Assembly: GCA_963576475.1 (NCBI GenBank) | Contig: OY754980.1 | Coordinates: forward strand, 5,318,790 to 5,382,789 | DNA: 64,000 bases | From: Molanna angustata | Taxonomy: Eukaryota > Arthropoda > Insecta > Trichoptera > Molannidae | Reading direction: 5' to 3' | Shown: positions 42,311 through 53,413 of the stretch, piece by piece | How the letters are laid out: each line of letters starts with the position of its first letter | Position numbering within the stretch: the stretch's first letter is position 1 | Translations under genes and position numbers: made by a program | Notes under the pieces: model-generated | The model's input: only the letters and a program-made list of their open reading frames with translations | What the model was told of the DNA's origin: nothing | Databases searched by the model: none

Positions 42311-43560
42311 TGCGACCTCTCCTGTTTGCATTATATTTTGTTTGAATTTGGCGCCAAATCAGCACACCACAAACAAATATTAAAAATAATTATTCTGGTA
42401 AATGGAAATATGTTTTTTCTTACTGTGCATCTTTGCTATATAGTTGTGGCTGCCCATCTCTATGGCCACAAAACGCCGCGATGCGTATTGGCGCCGAGCC
42501 CGCTCTCCCACTTCATTCAGACTTGACCAGCCCAGCTTGCAGGACGTTTGCCGTGAACGCTTCCTCCACATCGATCCGCGCGTATTAAATATTTAAATCA
42601 TCTTAAAATAATGTACACTAATTAGTCACAATAAATTATGTATTCCGTAAGTGATCTTTCATTATAAATAGTCAGTTGCTACCCAAGTATATCTATTGGT
42701 AAGGAAGTATTTTATATATTTTATGAACACGCAAATATATCCTTCCGATATATTCTATTTTATTCCATTCTAATATAACTAATTAATTAATATATCTCAT
42801 CCTAATACATCCTGCCAAATAGTTTATTATGAATTTAATAAAAATAAAAAAATATATATACAACGTAAGCAAAGAAAAATGTGAGAAAATAAAATATATT
42901 TTGACAAGAGACATAAACCAAAAAAATGTGACAATGCAAGTGACACATGGACAGTCGGATATAGACAGTCGGATCCTTGCTCAAGGACCACATCGAAAAG
43001 GAAACCATCGAGACATCAATTTGGCCCTGCTGAAGCCATGAAGACTTGTCCTAAAGTGCCAGCGATTGGACGTTGCAGCACCATCACAGCGGATGTGCTT
43101 TCGCGGTCCTGTGGAGTGGCGGATTCTGCATCGGAAACGGATCCGACGCCACTGAGTTGTGCTCATCCTGGAGCCGCAACCTGCAGTGTCACTCTTGAAC
43201 CCTGCCGCCCTGAGAACACCTGCCCAGCTGCTGCTGTCGGGGAATGGGGGAGCATTTCCCTGGGTATCCTGCCCCCATCAGCTTACAACGACATCCGTCC
43301 TGACATTGGACGTGCCCATCAAGAACAATAATTTTTGTGACAATACTTAGTTTTTTTGTGATATTTCGGCTGTGTTTTTTTATTTTATTGACATGATTTT
43401 AAATTTGTGACATCCAATATTGACTTAAGGATTTTATTTTATCGACAGTATTATTTATTTTAATTTGTGACATAATCGTTCTGTCTGACTTTAAAAAATT
43501 GGCATTCTTGTGTACAGTCAGACAGTGATTCAAAAATTTCAATTTTTATCTTGTGCAACA
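42310..43560. other. 1.25-kb insertion of unknown kind
   Basis: It separates two parts of transposase copy 3. It contains a GC-rich block (42990-43330) with two overlapping open frames (97 and 63 codons) of no recognisable family, and AT-rich flanks. A TTGGCGCCGAGCCC stretch at 42490 resembles a retroviral-type primer site, but no LTR pair was found. Confidence 0.35.
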
Positions 43561-43564
43561 AACA

Positions 43565-44320
43565 TTGTTCGTACCGGATATTGACAATTAAATGAGCTCA
43601 ACCTTCAAGCTTCTTGGGAGGAGAGTATCAAAATTATGTATATCATTTAATAATGCAATCTCAAAAGGTGTGAGTATGCCAAAAAATGTTTTGCGATACT
43701 TTCTGTATTGGCAAAACATTCATTACTTCTGTTAAAAGAAAGACAACGTCATTGGGCATTCTTGAAAATGACAAAAGGGGAAAGCATAATAAGCAACCAG
43801 TAACAATATTATCGCAGAAATATACAATCATATAAATTCGTTCGCCCGAATCGAGTCACATTATTGCAGAGCCGATAATAAGATGGAATTCGTAAGTGGA
43901 GATTTAGACCAAAGCGAAATGCATCGGCTGTATGAGCAGAGGTGTAAAGAAAATAATAAACCTTATGCAAAAAAAGCATAAATATCTTGAGATATGTAAT
44001 ACAAAATTCAACATTGGCTTTTATGCTCCCATGAAGGACAGATGTCAAGTGTGTAATAATTATGACCAATCTACTACGGATGTCGAGAAATCAGCAAAGA
44101 CTGTAGAGATACAAATGCATCGGAACGAAAAAAAAATAGTCAGAGAAGAGATGGAGAGTGATAAAGAGTGGTGGCGACAGCAAAATTGTAGCTACCTTTG
44201 ATTTACAAGCTGTGATGCAGCTTCCAAAAGGAAGGGAGGCTGCTTTCTTTACAAACGAAAATTAAATTGTTTTAATTTTACTATCGCTGATATGACTAAA
44301 AATGTATCCATTCCCCCTAA
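43565..44320 (+). pseudogene. SD.C.GQN-family transposase, middle part (copy 3)
   Basis: The order is FCIGKTFITSVKRKTTS..GILENDKRGKHN, ESSHYCRADNKMEFVSGDLD, FNIGFYAPMKDRCQVCNNYD, then VATFDLQAVMQLPKGREAAF and, after a 1-base shift, RKLNCFNFTIADMTKN. This is the same block order as the other copies. A stop (about 43978) and frame changes are present. It leads up to the Penelope-like element at 44500. Confidence 0.75.
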
Positions 44321-44499
44321 TTTATCAAAAATTCAGAGTGTTATGTGTTAGGCTGGGTCAGCAGTAAATTACCTCACCAAGTCTGTGGGGATTCTGTTTG
44401 TACTTTGGATAACGATTACAGTATTGAAAACAACTTAAATTGAATTAAAGAAATATGACATGTCATCACAGCTTTTTTTTCCAAATAAAAGAGCCAAAT

Positions 44500-46010
44500 G
44501 ACTATCTCACGTTATTAACGTATATTTCAAAAATAATATTGATAACAATATAAAGGTGTCGGTAAATAATGTAAAACTTAGATTTAAGGAAAATATTAAT
44601 GTTAAGGAATTTATTCAAGTATGTAATACTTGTGCTACTTTATTTTTGGATGTATTAAAACGTCAAATAAAGAAATTTACTAACCTACAGAAAAATAAAT
44701 ATTATCACCAAGCCACTCTGGATCCAAACAAGGTCATTCACAATTTATCAAATTTTCAACTGAATAGTAATGCTACTTCTGTCCTCTCAAAAGGTTTTAA
44801 CTATGGTGTTTCATACAAAACCATTCCAAATGAAGAAATAATTACAGCTGTTGAATCAGCCATTCACAAGTGCACAAATAATACTGCAGAAACCATCAGA
44901 CAAGAAACATACTTGATTATACAGACAAGAAACATACTTGATTATACAGACAAGAAACATACTTGATTATACAGACAAGAAACATACTTGATTATAAGGA
45001 AAAATACACCAACAAAATGCAACAAGAAACATACTTGATTATAAGGAAAAATACACCAACAAAATGCAATCTATCAAAACTAATACTCCTAAAAGAATTA
45101 CGTAACAAAAAAATACACCACCAAAATGCAATCTATCAAAACTAATACTCCTAAAAGAATTACGTAACAAAAAAATACACCACCAAAATGCAATCTATCA
45201 AAACTAATACTCCTAAAAGAATTACGTAACAAAAAAAATCTGATAATCCTCAATGTTCAGTAGTAATGAACATTGAGGACTCTAAATCGAAAATGACTGA
45301 TATCCTTGAAGACCCAGCATACAATATACATACAAGCAACCCGATCATGTATCTAGAAAGAACCACAAAAACTAAAATAATGAAAGCTAAACTTAGTGAT
45401 GAGATCAAAAAGTCGCTTATTCCACGAGAGAAATCATCACGCTTTCCCAAGTTATATGGTCGTCCTTAAGTTCATAAGAAAGATATTATTCCTCTCAGAT
45501 CAATTGTTAGTACTATTGGTTCGCCGCTACAAATGCTTTCCAAATTCCTCGGGAATATGTTGCAGCCCTATGTGGAATCCGCAGATTCCTATGTCAAAAA
45601 TTCGGAACATTTCATATCACTTATCACAGACATAGAACTGGAAAGTACGGATATTCTTGTGAGTTTTGAAGTGGTTTCTTTATTTACGAATATTCCAATT
45701 AATGCGACACTGGACATAATCAAAGAAACACTCGATTCCTCAGATGACATTTTAAATTTATTTCACCACTTAAATAACACATTTTTTCATTACAACAATA
45801 AGACATACACAAATAAAAGGAGCACCAATAGGTTTGTCATTATCACCACCAGTCGCCAAGCGTGACATCCCCTCGCAACTTTTGCAGCCAAGACAAACAA
45901 GATCTTCAATGTTTTTGTTATGATGGAAACTCTACATTGGTATCTTTCTTTGTGAAGCAACTTACCGAAACTATTCGAGGCAGTAATCGTAATGTAACCA
46001 TATAAATTCA
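44500..46010 (+). mobile_element. Penelope-like element, reverse transcriptase part, degenerate
   Basis: N-terminal NLSNFQLNSNATSVLSKGFN YG and IPNEEIITAVESAIHK are typical of Penelope-like RTs. After the repeats at 44898-45235 come VVMNIEDSKSKMTDILEDPA Y, SRFPKLYGRP (RLYGLPK-like), HKKDIIPLRSIVST, LVSFEVVSLFTNIPIN (catalytic FDV region; the Asp of SFDV reads Glu) and GAPIGLSLSPPVA. At least two frameshifts (about 45470 and 45810) occur. No GIY-YIG domain follows; the RT second half is absent. Confidence 0.85.
44898..45235. repeat. compound tandem repeats inside the Penelope-like RT
   Basis: Three units follow one another: ACAAGAAACATACTTGATTA TACAG (25 bp, about 4 copies), a 47-bp unit with AAAATACACCAACAAAATGC (2 copies) and a 62-bp unit with ATCTATCAAAACTAATACTC (about 3 copies). 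They begin inside coding sequence (IRQET) and share subunits, so the array grew stepwise. Confidence 0.85.
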
Positions 46011-46039
46011 AAAAAATTCTCTACTCTTGTTTTAGAATG

Positions 46040-46745
46040 TTTAAAAGTCGTACTCACAAGATGGTGCGCTTAGCTTGTGAAACCGAAGACGAAGATGCGA
46101 TACAGGCAGAACATCATGTAGCATCTCCATCTGATGATGCAATTTAGACAGAAATGTCCAATGATTCATTGGGATTGGAAATGTCAGTTGTGGGTGTACT
46201 ATGTCCAGTGACTGCGTTGTTCAAGGTTCCAAAGCGAAAATTATGCTATACCACTGGAAAGTAGGACAATGACGAACAAGAAGAAGATGATATCGATGGG
46301 TAAGAGATCCTTCAAAATAGGAACAGTATATTGTCGGCCATGTTCATAAAAGCGTTAGCCAATTCTCCGACACTAGAAATAATAAACCAAAAGTTTATGG
46401 AGTCAGGCCACTCTGAAATGGAGTGTGATAGTGTACACTCCATGATTGAGAACAGGTGGAAAAAAATTGATTGATATTTTTGTTCCTGATGGCTGGTTCA
46501 CTGTGGCTAGAACCGCAAAAGTGAGCCACCCTCCATATGTGGTCAAGGAGATGTTATAATAATTTCCTCGACTTGTCATACAGCCAATGAACCATTAATA
46601 ACAAAATTGACGCAGATGGCAATCCAATGAAGTGGCTGCGCATTAAATGGCTGCAATACAAGAAGAACGAGCCAAATTTTATTTATTTTAAATATACGTT
46701 AAGTGATATTGATTTTAATAAATTAAATATTCATAGGAGCACTTG
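46040..46745 (+). pseudogene. SD.C.GQN-family transposase, C-terminal part
   Basis: FMESGHSEMECDSVHSMIE at about 46396-46452 is the family's third acidic block (H..ME.D..H..IE). It is followed by degenerate C-terminal sequence including ADGNPMKWLRIKWLQYKKNE PNFIYFKYTL. It is probably the end of copy 3 beyond the Penelope-like insertion. 46040-46300 carries an acidic stretch without known motifs. Confidence 0.6.
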
Positions 46746-46749
46746 AATT

Positions 46750-47990
46750 AGAATAAACATATATAATAATATAACCTCTCCACACGTCCTGCTTCCCCAT
46801 CAATAAAAACAAACTCAAAGAACCTATTAGACCTTTGCAGAGTTGGGACTGTGGCAGAATACCTACATCAAATATATGGTATTTCTGTCACAAGTAAAAA
46901 TCAATCAAAACAATTAGAAAGGGTTAATGACTTCAAAGGTGACACTTTCACTTTTGTATGCAACAATAATGAAGTCTTCATACTGACATACCCCTAAAGG
47001 CTGTACAGGCGACAGTACAACGACCCCTATTTACCAAAACAATAGGGTATATAAACAAAACAACAGATGACATTGTATCTCTTTACCTGTCAAACTTCTT
47101 AGTGAAAACATCGACCAGCTAAAGTACTACTTGCGTGTGAAATTGTTATTATTATTAATTTATAAAAACTCTGTGTTCGTGCTAATATACAAATTTGTAA
47201 GTTGTCATTTCTTATCTCTTCTCTATCTTTACCCTGTCTAAATTACTTTTAGAGCAACTGTAGATATTTCGCCCTCCGTGAAATACGCTCTCTACTTGAT
47301 TGTGACTTGTTGGAACTTTTAATATTACTAAATAGAGTTCGCACTCAATTAGTGAACAGTATTCTGTTCTGGTGAACTCTCTTCCAACACGTCGCAACAA
47401 GGAGTTCATTCAAGATAAAATTCCCTTCTGGAGTCTAAACATAGAACCTAACTGAGGTATCTATCGTTAAATAGTAAACCCCTCTGGTCACTACTAACTA
47501 ATTTATTTGACCTACACTGGTCACCTGCCAAATTGGTAATTAGCGCACACCCGCTATAGTGGTGACTCGCTATAGTGGCCACCACGCCTTAGGACAATAC
47601 CTACTACTTACCACTCATTTTACAAAAGCTTTGTAGGGAGGACAGTAATTATGAAAATGAATAAACATTAAAAAATGTAAACATTATTAAGGGCAATAAG
47701 TTGAAATATTATAATTGTAGATTTTATTTATTTTTGTTACTGTTAGACGGTATGATAACAAAATATTGTAATGATTTCAGATAAATATTAGGAATTAAGT
47801 TGTAATTTTATTTGTAGATTATAAGTAAAAAATGTAAATATAAGAAGTATTATATCCTCATAGGCGTGTAATTTTATGCAAGTACTTAACACTAATGATT
47901 AAGAATACTACTATTTTGTTATAACTGCAGATTAATAAATAAATCATTTTAAAATAAATATTATTTCAATAAACAAGTACACATGTTTTT
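46750..47990. other. transposon debris, not assigned
   Basis: 46790-47130 contains decayed coding-like sequence (GTVAEYLHQIYGISVTSKNQ) that I cannot assign. 47540-47580 has CACCCGCTATAGTGGTGACT and CGCTATAGTGGCC, a short direct repeat. The rest is AT-rich. Confidence 0.3.
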
Positions 47991-48000
47991 TTTTATATTT

Positions 48001-48335
48001 TAGATAAATCTATTCCGGCACAAAGGATCTCCGCCTTTGAGACGAAGTGCCTCAGAGGAATTATGGGAATAAGATGGTAACACTGCATCACGATCGACGC
48101 TATACACCGGGGCAGGCCCATCACCTCTACCATAATAGAGAGATGGACATGGCAGGGACATGTGTTAAGGATGCCGAATGACAGTTGGCCGAGGAGAACG
48201 CTGTTCTTCCACCCATCAGGGTCCCGAAGACCCTCTCATGCTGTGTACCGCTCCTTCGAAGCAGAGCTGAGGGATTTGGACATGGTATGGGAGGAGGTCA
48301 TAAACATTGCGCAATGAAGAGTTCTTGTTACCTCC
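48001..48335 (+). mobile_element. LINE reverse transcriptase C-terminus, degenerate, GC-rich
   Basis: ISAFETKCLRGIMGIRW, ITIDAIHRGRPITSTIIERW TWQGHVLRM and SGSRRPSHAVYRSF match the C-terminal zone of endonuclease/RT LINEs (ETKCLR.ILGI.W, I..RR..W.GHVLRM). Single in-frame stops are present. G+C is higher than the flanks. Confidence 0.7.
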
Positions 48336-48399
48336 CTATGCCCCTAAGTAGGGTTTAAAATGGAGAATAGATAGATATTCCGACCTCGGTTGTCTATGC

Positions 48400-49060
48400 G
48401 CCGACTTCTAATCTAGATGTCCCGGGAGGGTGAGTGTTTTTTCACTTGAAACTTCTTTCAAGTAGACGCAAAATCGCAGACCAGGTACTGTTGTATTAGA
48501 TTGTTAATTCTATAGTCAATTGCCCAGATCTCGTTGAATTGGTACAACTTCATGTGCCTAGGAGTGCTTCTAGACATCCTCAGACATTTCACATTGCTCG
48601 GTTTGACACGAGCTATGCCAGGAACAAGTTTATCCGTCGCTCGTGTGAAAACTATAACTGTTTGTTTCAGAGAGTGGACATTCTTAGCTCTACTCTTCCA
48701 CAGTTCAGAAGACATATCTGGCAATGAGTATGTAGTTGAAATTGGATACGTTTCTTTGTTTTCCCTTTCCTTTTATATTCCTTTTTCCCGTTTACCACCA
48801 TAATGCTTGTATTCTTACACTTTATTATTGTTACATGTTATATACTCAAAGCTTTCAATCTCAGCCTCAGTTTAATTTACTACTTATATTATTGCTTGTT
48901 GTTTTATCGAAACCGCACACTTTCTTTACTACCCTGTGTGTGCATACTTTTTTTTTCTTTGGTTTAGTACCACAATATTTTACATTATTTAATTTGTATG
49001 TGCTATCTGTAAATGGACTAATGTATTTATCATATTTGTAATAAAAGTTTGTATATGGTC
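48400..49060 (+). mobile_element. LINE 3' end with C-terminal coding and UTR
   Basis: LVQLHVPRSASRHPQTFHIA RF...RRSCENYN is the final block of Jockey/CR1-like LINE proteins. The frame stops at 48725 and a T-rich UTR runs to AATAAAAG near 49038-49045. It is 5'-truncated. Confidence 0.6.
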
Positions 49061-49069
49061 TGTAGATAT

Positions 49070-49700
49070 GCCAATTGAAATAAAACTTCTACCCGGGTTT
49101 GGCATCCTGTCACAGATTGGAGGGGCAGAAGCTCCGTCGGCTGTACTGACACCTTTGTATAGGAAAGTGTTGATTAAAGAATCAAAATAATTGTTGGTAA
49201 GTTGCAATTTATTTTGTTACTATTCTGGATAAAATTAAGGTTATGAATATGTGGCATAGAATGTTTCACCACTCACAATGCAAAGTGTGTTTTAGACTAA
49301 CTACTGTGGTGAAAAGAGACACCACTCAGAAAAGTGCATTATTTATGTATGCACATTACCAGTAGTGAAAGGATTCAAGTGAAAGATCGCAATTTTATTA
49401 AATTGTGGTAAATTATTTGCTATTTTTAATTATTTGTTGGAATATGTGCAAAATTTCTCACAAAATGTGTATTCCTAATCTTGTGTTGATATAAAATCAA
49501 CTAAATTATATGCAAAATACTGCATTGCTTACAAACACCAAATCTTTGACAGCCATTATCTCTTCTTCTTCTATTTTATTGTCATTTCATCGTTGCCAAT
49601 GTTCTCGCCCTTTTTCTGTAATTATATTATCTTGGAGGAATGAGTAGATGATTTAATATTATTTTTTATGGAGAGACAGATAAGTTGAGAAGTCAAAACA
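49070..49700. other. no gene seen
   Basis: AT-rich sequence with a CTTCTTCTTCT run at 49561-49573. No exon, RNA gene or partner repeat was found. Confidence 0.4.
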
Positions 49701-49806
<106 letters not shown>

Positions 49807-49841
49807 TGACTCACTTCACCACTACGGCAACGATATTATGA

Positions 49842-49985
49842 TTGTCATCTGTGGACAAATGTGATTAGTCTGTTTTTTATTTATTTTATATTGTATACCT
49901 TTTGTATATTTTATAAGACTGTATTTGTCCCTTAGATAAAATTTATTTATCTTAAAATTTATCTAAATCTCACAAAGTATGGTTA
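49842..49985 (+). repeat. LINE 3' UTR (copy 2 of the 9416-9985 family)
   Basis: TCATCTGTGGACAAAT, AGTCTGTTTTTTATTTATTT and TTTTATAAGACTGTATTTGT match 9866-9955 in order. It ends in AAAATTTATTTATC. Confidence 0.7.
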
Positions 49986-50189
49986 CATCACAGAAGGCAG
50001 GTTTAGTAAATTCATCAAGATGAGAATGTTTCTCCTCGTTCTGTGCATAAAAAAAAAACAAAAAAGTTTACATGACAAAGAGAACATGAAAAAATGGCTC
50101 GAACTAATACAAAAAGTGCTGAGCCATTATTGTCGCCAAAACACCACAAGGCGGTATGTTGACTTGTGGGTGTGATGAATCAAATCTGC

Positions 50190-51000
50190 CTAAGGTAAAT
50201 AGAAACAAATTTCTAGAAATGAGAAGTGTGAACTTTAGAAATGTGATGTGTGCATCGCCTTTAATAATGATGCAATTGAACAGTGGGTGTATGATGAACA
50301 TATGAGGCGCAAAGAGCAAGCCAAGAAGGACAAATTATATGCCAAGAACATGGCTAGTGACCTCCAAAGTGTACTCTCGTGTCCCAGACTGTTGGCATCT
50401 GCAGTGTACTATAAACAAAAATTGCAAGTGCACAATTTTACAATCTATGTCCTCAACAATGCAGATGTCACACTGTACACATGGGACGAGAGCGATGGTA
50501 GTGTCACTGCCAACGAATTTACAACATGCATCATCCATTTTTTACAAAATTTACAAACAAATTTCAAAAAAGTTGTGTTGATTTCTGATGGGTGTTTTGG
50601 CCAGTGCCTTAAGTGACCACACCAAAAAAATAATATCATTTTGGAACAAATTTATTTGGAGAAGAGTCACACAATGATGGAAGCAGATATTGTCCATTCT
50701 GTTTCAGAGCATTATTTTAAACCCCAAATTTATTCGCCGACAGATTACGTCTCGCGGATGAAATTAGCTCGCCCAAAGCAACCATATAATGTTGTTACAG
50801 CTCATTATATATTTTTTTTTAATTATGAGAGTCTTCCATCAAATATGTCATCTCTCAAGCCCAGTAAAAAAGTGGGAGATCCAGTGGTTACTGAGTTGAG
50901 AGCTCTGCGCTATTTACCAACTGGGGAGATCCATTATATAAAATTGATCACACAGTTGATTGGTTGGATCTTCCTAAGCGCATAAAGAGTGGAAGATTTG
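50190..51000 (+). pseudogene. SD.C.GQN-family transposase (copy 4), fairly complete core
   Basis: CDVCIAFNN (Cys pair), HMRRKEQAKKDK, MASDLQSVLSCPRLLASAVY YKQKLQVHNFTIY (the FDLQ block, here SDLQ), LYTWDESDGSVTANEFTTCI and VVLISDGCFGQCLK are in one frame (50248-50616). A TGA at 50614 is followed in the same frame by LEQIYLEKSHTMMEADIVHS VSEH, SPTDYVSRMKLARPKQPYNV and KKVGDPVVTELRALRYLPTG. This is the clearest copy for aligning the three acidic blocks. GQN reads GQC and a stop follows at once. Confidence 0.75.
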
Positions 51001-51850
51001 ATGGACCTCCTCAAATTCTGATTTTTTTTTTCCGTCAGCAAGAAACTCAAAATTGGACATGGGCAGATCAAATGAATTTCATTGATCCAGCAGTTACAAT
51101 GAATGAGACTCAAGGTAGTATGGCATCTCCGAATGTGGAAGAAGGTAATTCTACTAACTCTCAATCTGCTGAAGACGAAACTACACAAGACATTGCACAA
51201 GATTCCCGTCAGTAAGAAACTCAAAATGCCCAACAAATTTATAGAAGGCATAGGAGAACTAATCCGGATCCAACAGATAGAATGATTCAGTACTTACAAA
51301 ATAGCAGAGATCGCAACAGAAGCGACGAAAAAGTTCATGTAGTGTGACGGAGTAGATTTATTATTTCTGGGATACGCTGATACATTAAAAAAACTATCAA
51401 AGTGAACACAAAAAACAGCAAAATTTGATATCGCCCGAATTTTGATGGACGCTGAATTGAGTGACCTGGAGACTGTAACTTCTAACAGATCAGGCAGTTC
51501 CAACTACTCTGTTCTAAGTGATACCAGCATGCATGCTCCTGTTACACCAGGAAATTACTCCAAGATCAATGTAACAACAGTTACTGATAATATTAATTAT
51601 TACATTCTTCCACAAGAGAGCGATACGGCTATGCCTAATGTTAACTACCACAAATCAAAATGATTCAGAAAATAACAGTTATTTTTCACAGATTCTATAT
51701 GGCTATAAATCATGGCTAGATAAAAACTTACTAACTCTAAACTTTCAGTATCACGAAATCAGGGCAACCACAACTCTATCCCCGTATACATCTTCACCCG
51801 TGCCATAATCCAAAAACCAAAAACTGTTCATGTGATGTTATTACATATAC
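51001..51850. other. decayed 3' flank of transposase copy 4
   Basis: A frame at 50964-51215 ends in an acidic, Gln/Asn-rich tail (EEGNSTNSQSAEDETTQDIA), and 51442-51663 is Ser/Thr-rich. Both could be the C-terminal tail of the element; no motif confirms it. Confidence 0.3.
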
Positions 51851-51854
51851 TATA

Positions 51855-53023
51855 GGCCGGCCACGCTTGACTTTAGTATGACGTCATAAAAAAACTATGC
51901 AACCCGTCGTAAGTCGTATGTTGGTACATGTAATTTGGATGCCAATACGGTGACCATCATTTTGTTAACAATGGACCCATATATTTTTCTTTTGACTGCA
52001 TCTTTTGTAAAATCGTCAACGTCGACAGATTTTTTTTTATTCGGTTTTTTTTTTGGTGTTTCTAATAGAGGTGTATCACTACTCATTCTCTTTTTTATCA
52101 TGGACACATTATATTCGGTGATACCACATGCTTCTGCAGTTCTCTAAAGAGTATAATTTTATTCAATAACTGTACATATATTTTAATATTTGCACATTAT
52201 TTTACGTACCTTACATGGTTTCGTAATCATTACAATAAGAATATTATAGAAATTTTGACAAAATATTTCATAAATAATAAAATATCAATGACAAATAAAT
52301 GTTTGTGGTGTGTATGAAACAAATTTCATACATTCTATTTGTTAAAATAATGTTTTTGTTGTTTAAAAATACGCACTAGGACAAATTGTCACCCTATAGA
52401 CGAAGATTTGAAATATTTCATTAAAACGTCATTAAAACTGCACTATACCTGAATCAATGATGTTAATGGTAAGCATGGACCATCATTATCTCTTTCCTTC
52501 TGAAAATATCGAAGGACATTCATCACAATTTTTTGGGATTGCCGTTTTAATGATTTATATTTCAAGGACGCCATTGCTTCAATTCTCAACCACTAACTTT
52601 GACAGCAGATGTATAATGTGACAAGTCGAAAAAAATAGCGAGCAAACGGGCCAAGTTATTTCATCTTTGAATTGTTAAAAAATGATATAGCATTAACAAT
52701 GATATCATTTTAACGTTAGAATAATATTTTTTCATTGAAATAATAAATTAATATTGTTTACTTCATTATTTTTGATCAGATTATGAATTGACTCAAATTT
52801 ATTTTTTTACGAGTGGTATCATCGAAATAAGTGTATGATTTATAAAAGACGTACGTTTCAACATTTTATATGGGAGTTTGCTTTTTTCACTGCGACTTAC
52901 TTTCATCTTCCGTCTTTGTTTTTTTATATACAGAGAATAAGAAATAAATACATTAAAAGCAGAAGTATTTTTGTTCGATCGACATATTTTTGCGATGAGT
53001 CATACCAAAGTCAAGATTGGCCC
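51855..53023 (-). mobile_element. DNA transposon with N-terminal helix-turn-helix exons only (internal deletion)
   Basis: The ends GGCCACGCTTGACTTTAGTA TGACGTCAT and the complement GGGCCAATCTTGACTTTGGT ATGACTCAT form imperfect inverted repeats. Inside, on the minus strand, exon 1 (52449-52574, ATG at 52574; donor CAG|GTATAG) and exon 2 (from 52143, acceptor TTTAG) join in phase 0. They encode MASLKYKSLK, RTAEACGITEYNVSMIKKRM (helix-turn-helix) and VDVDDFTKDAVKRKIY, typical of insect DDE_3-type transposases. The DDE domain is gone; the frame ends at 51895 next to the terminal repeat. The 155-bp MITE at 17180 shares these ends. Confidence 0.75.
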
Positions 53024-53413
53024 ACCTTTACTAATATTCGTTACTTGGGTTTACTTATTGATAACAACCTCAGATGGGAGCAACATATAAATAGTGTAAC
53101 TAACCGCATTAGAAAATTGATATATGTTTTCAAAATAATTAGAAATATTATGACCACCAAACAACTCAAGAATGTATACTATGCCTTATGCCAAAGTAAC
53201 TTAATTTATGGAATATCGAGTTGGGGAGGAGCTGCTACACATATCTTACAACCGCTATTCATAGCTCAAAAATCGATTTTAAGAATTATATTAAAAAAAA
53301 CGTTCCAAGAACCATCATTTCCACTCTTTAGTACGTTAAAAGTGATTGAAATCAGAAAGTTGTTTGGTCAAACAATTTTAAAAAAAATTAAAAAAAAATC
53401 TTTGACCGCATGA
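53024..53413 (+). mobile_element. LINE reverse transcriptase fragment
   Basis: TNIRYLGLLIDNNLRWEQHI NSVTNRIRKLIYVFK, KQLKNVYYALCQSNLIYGIS SWGGA and AQKSILRIILKK are the palm-to-thumb part of a Jockey-like RT. The left edge coincides with the right end of the transposon 51855-53023, which therefore appears inserted in this LINE. The upstream part of the 192-codon frame is transposon sequence. Confidence 0.75.

Noticed and set aside
43038..43331. GC-rich 97-codon frame as a cysteine-rich peptide gene
   Set aside because: No signal peptide and no regular cysteine spacing; a second overlapping frame is equally open, as expected of GC-rich sequence.
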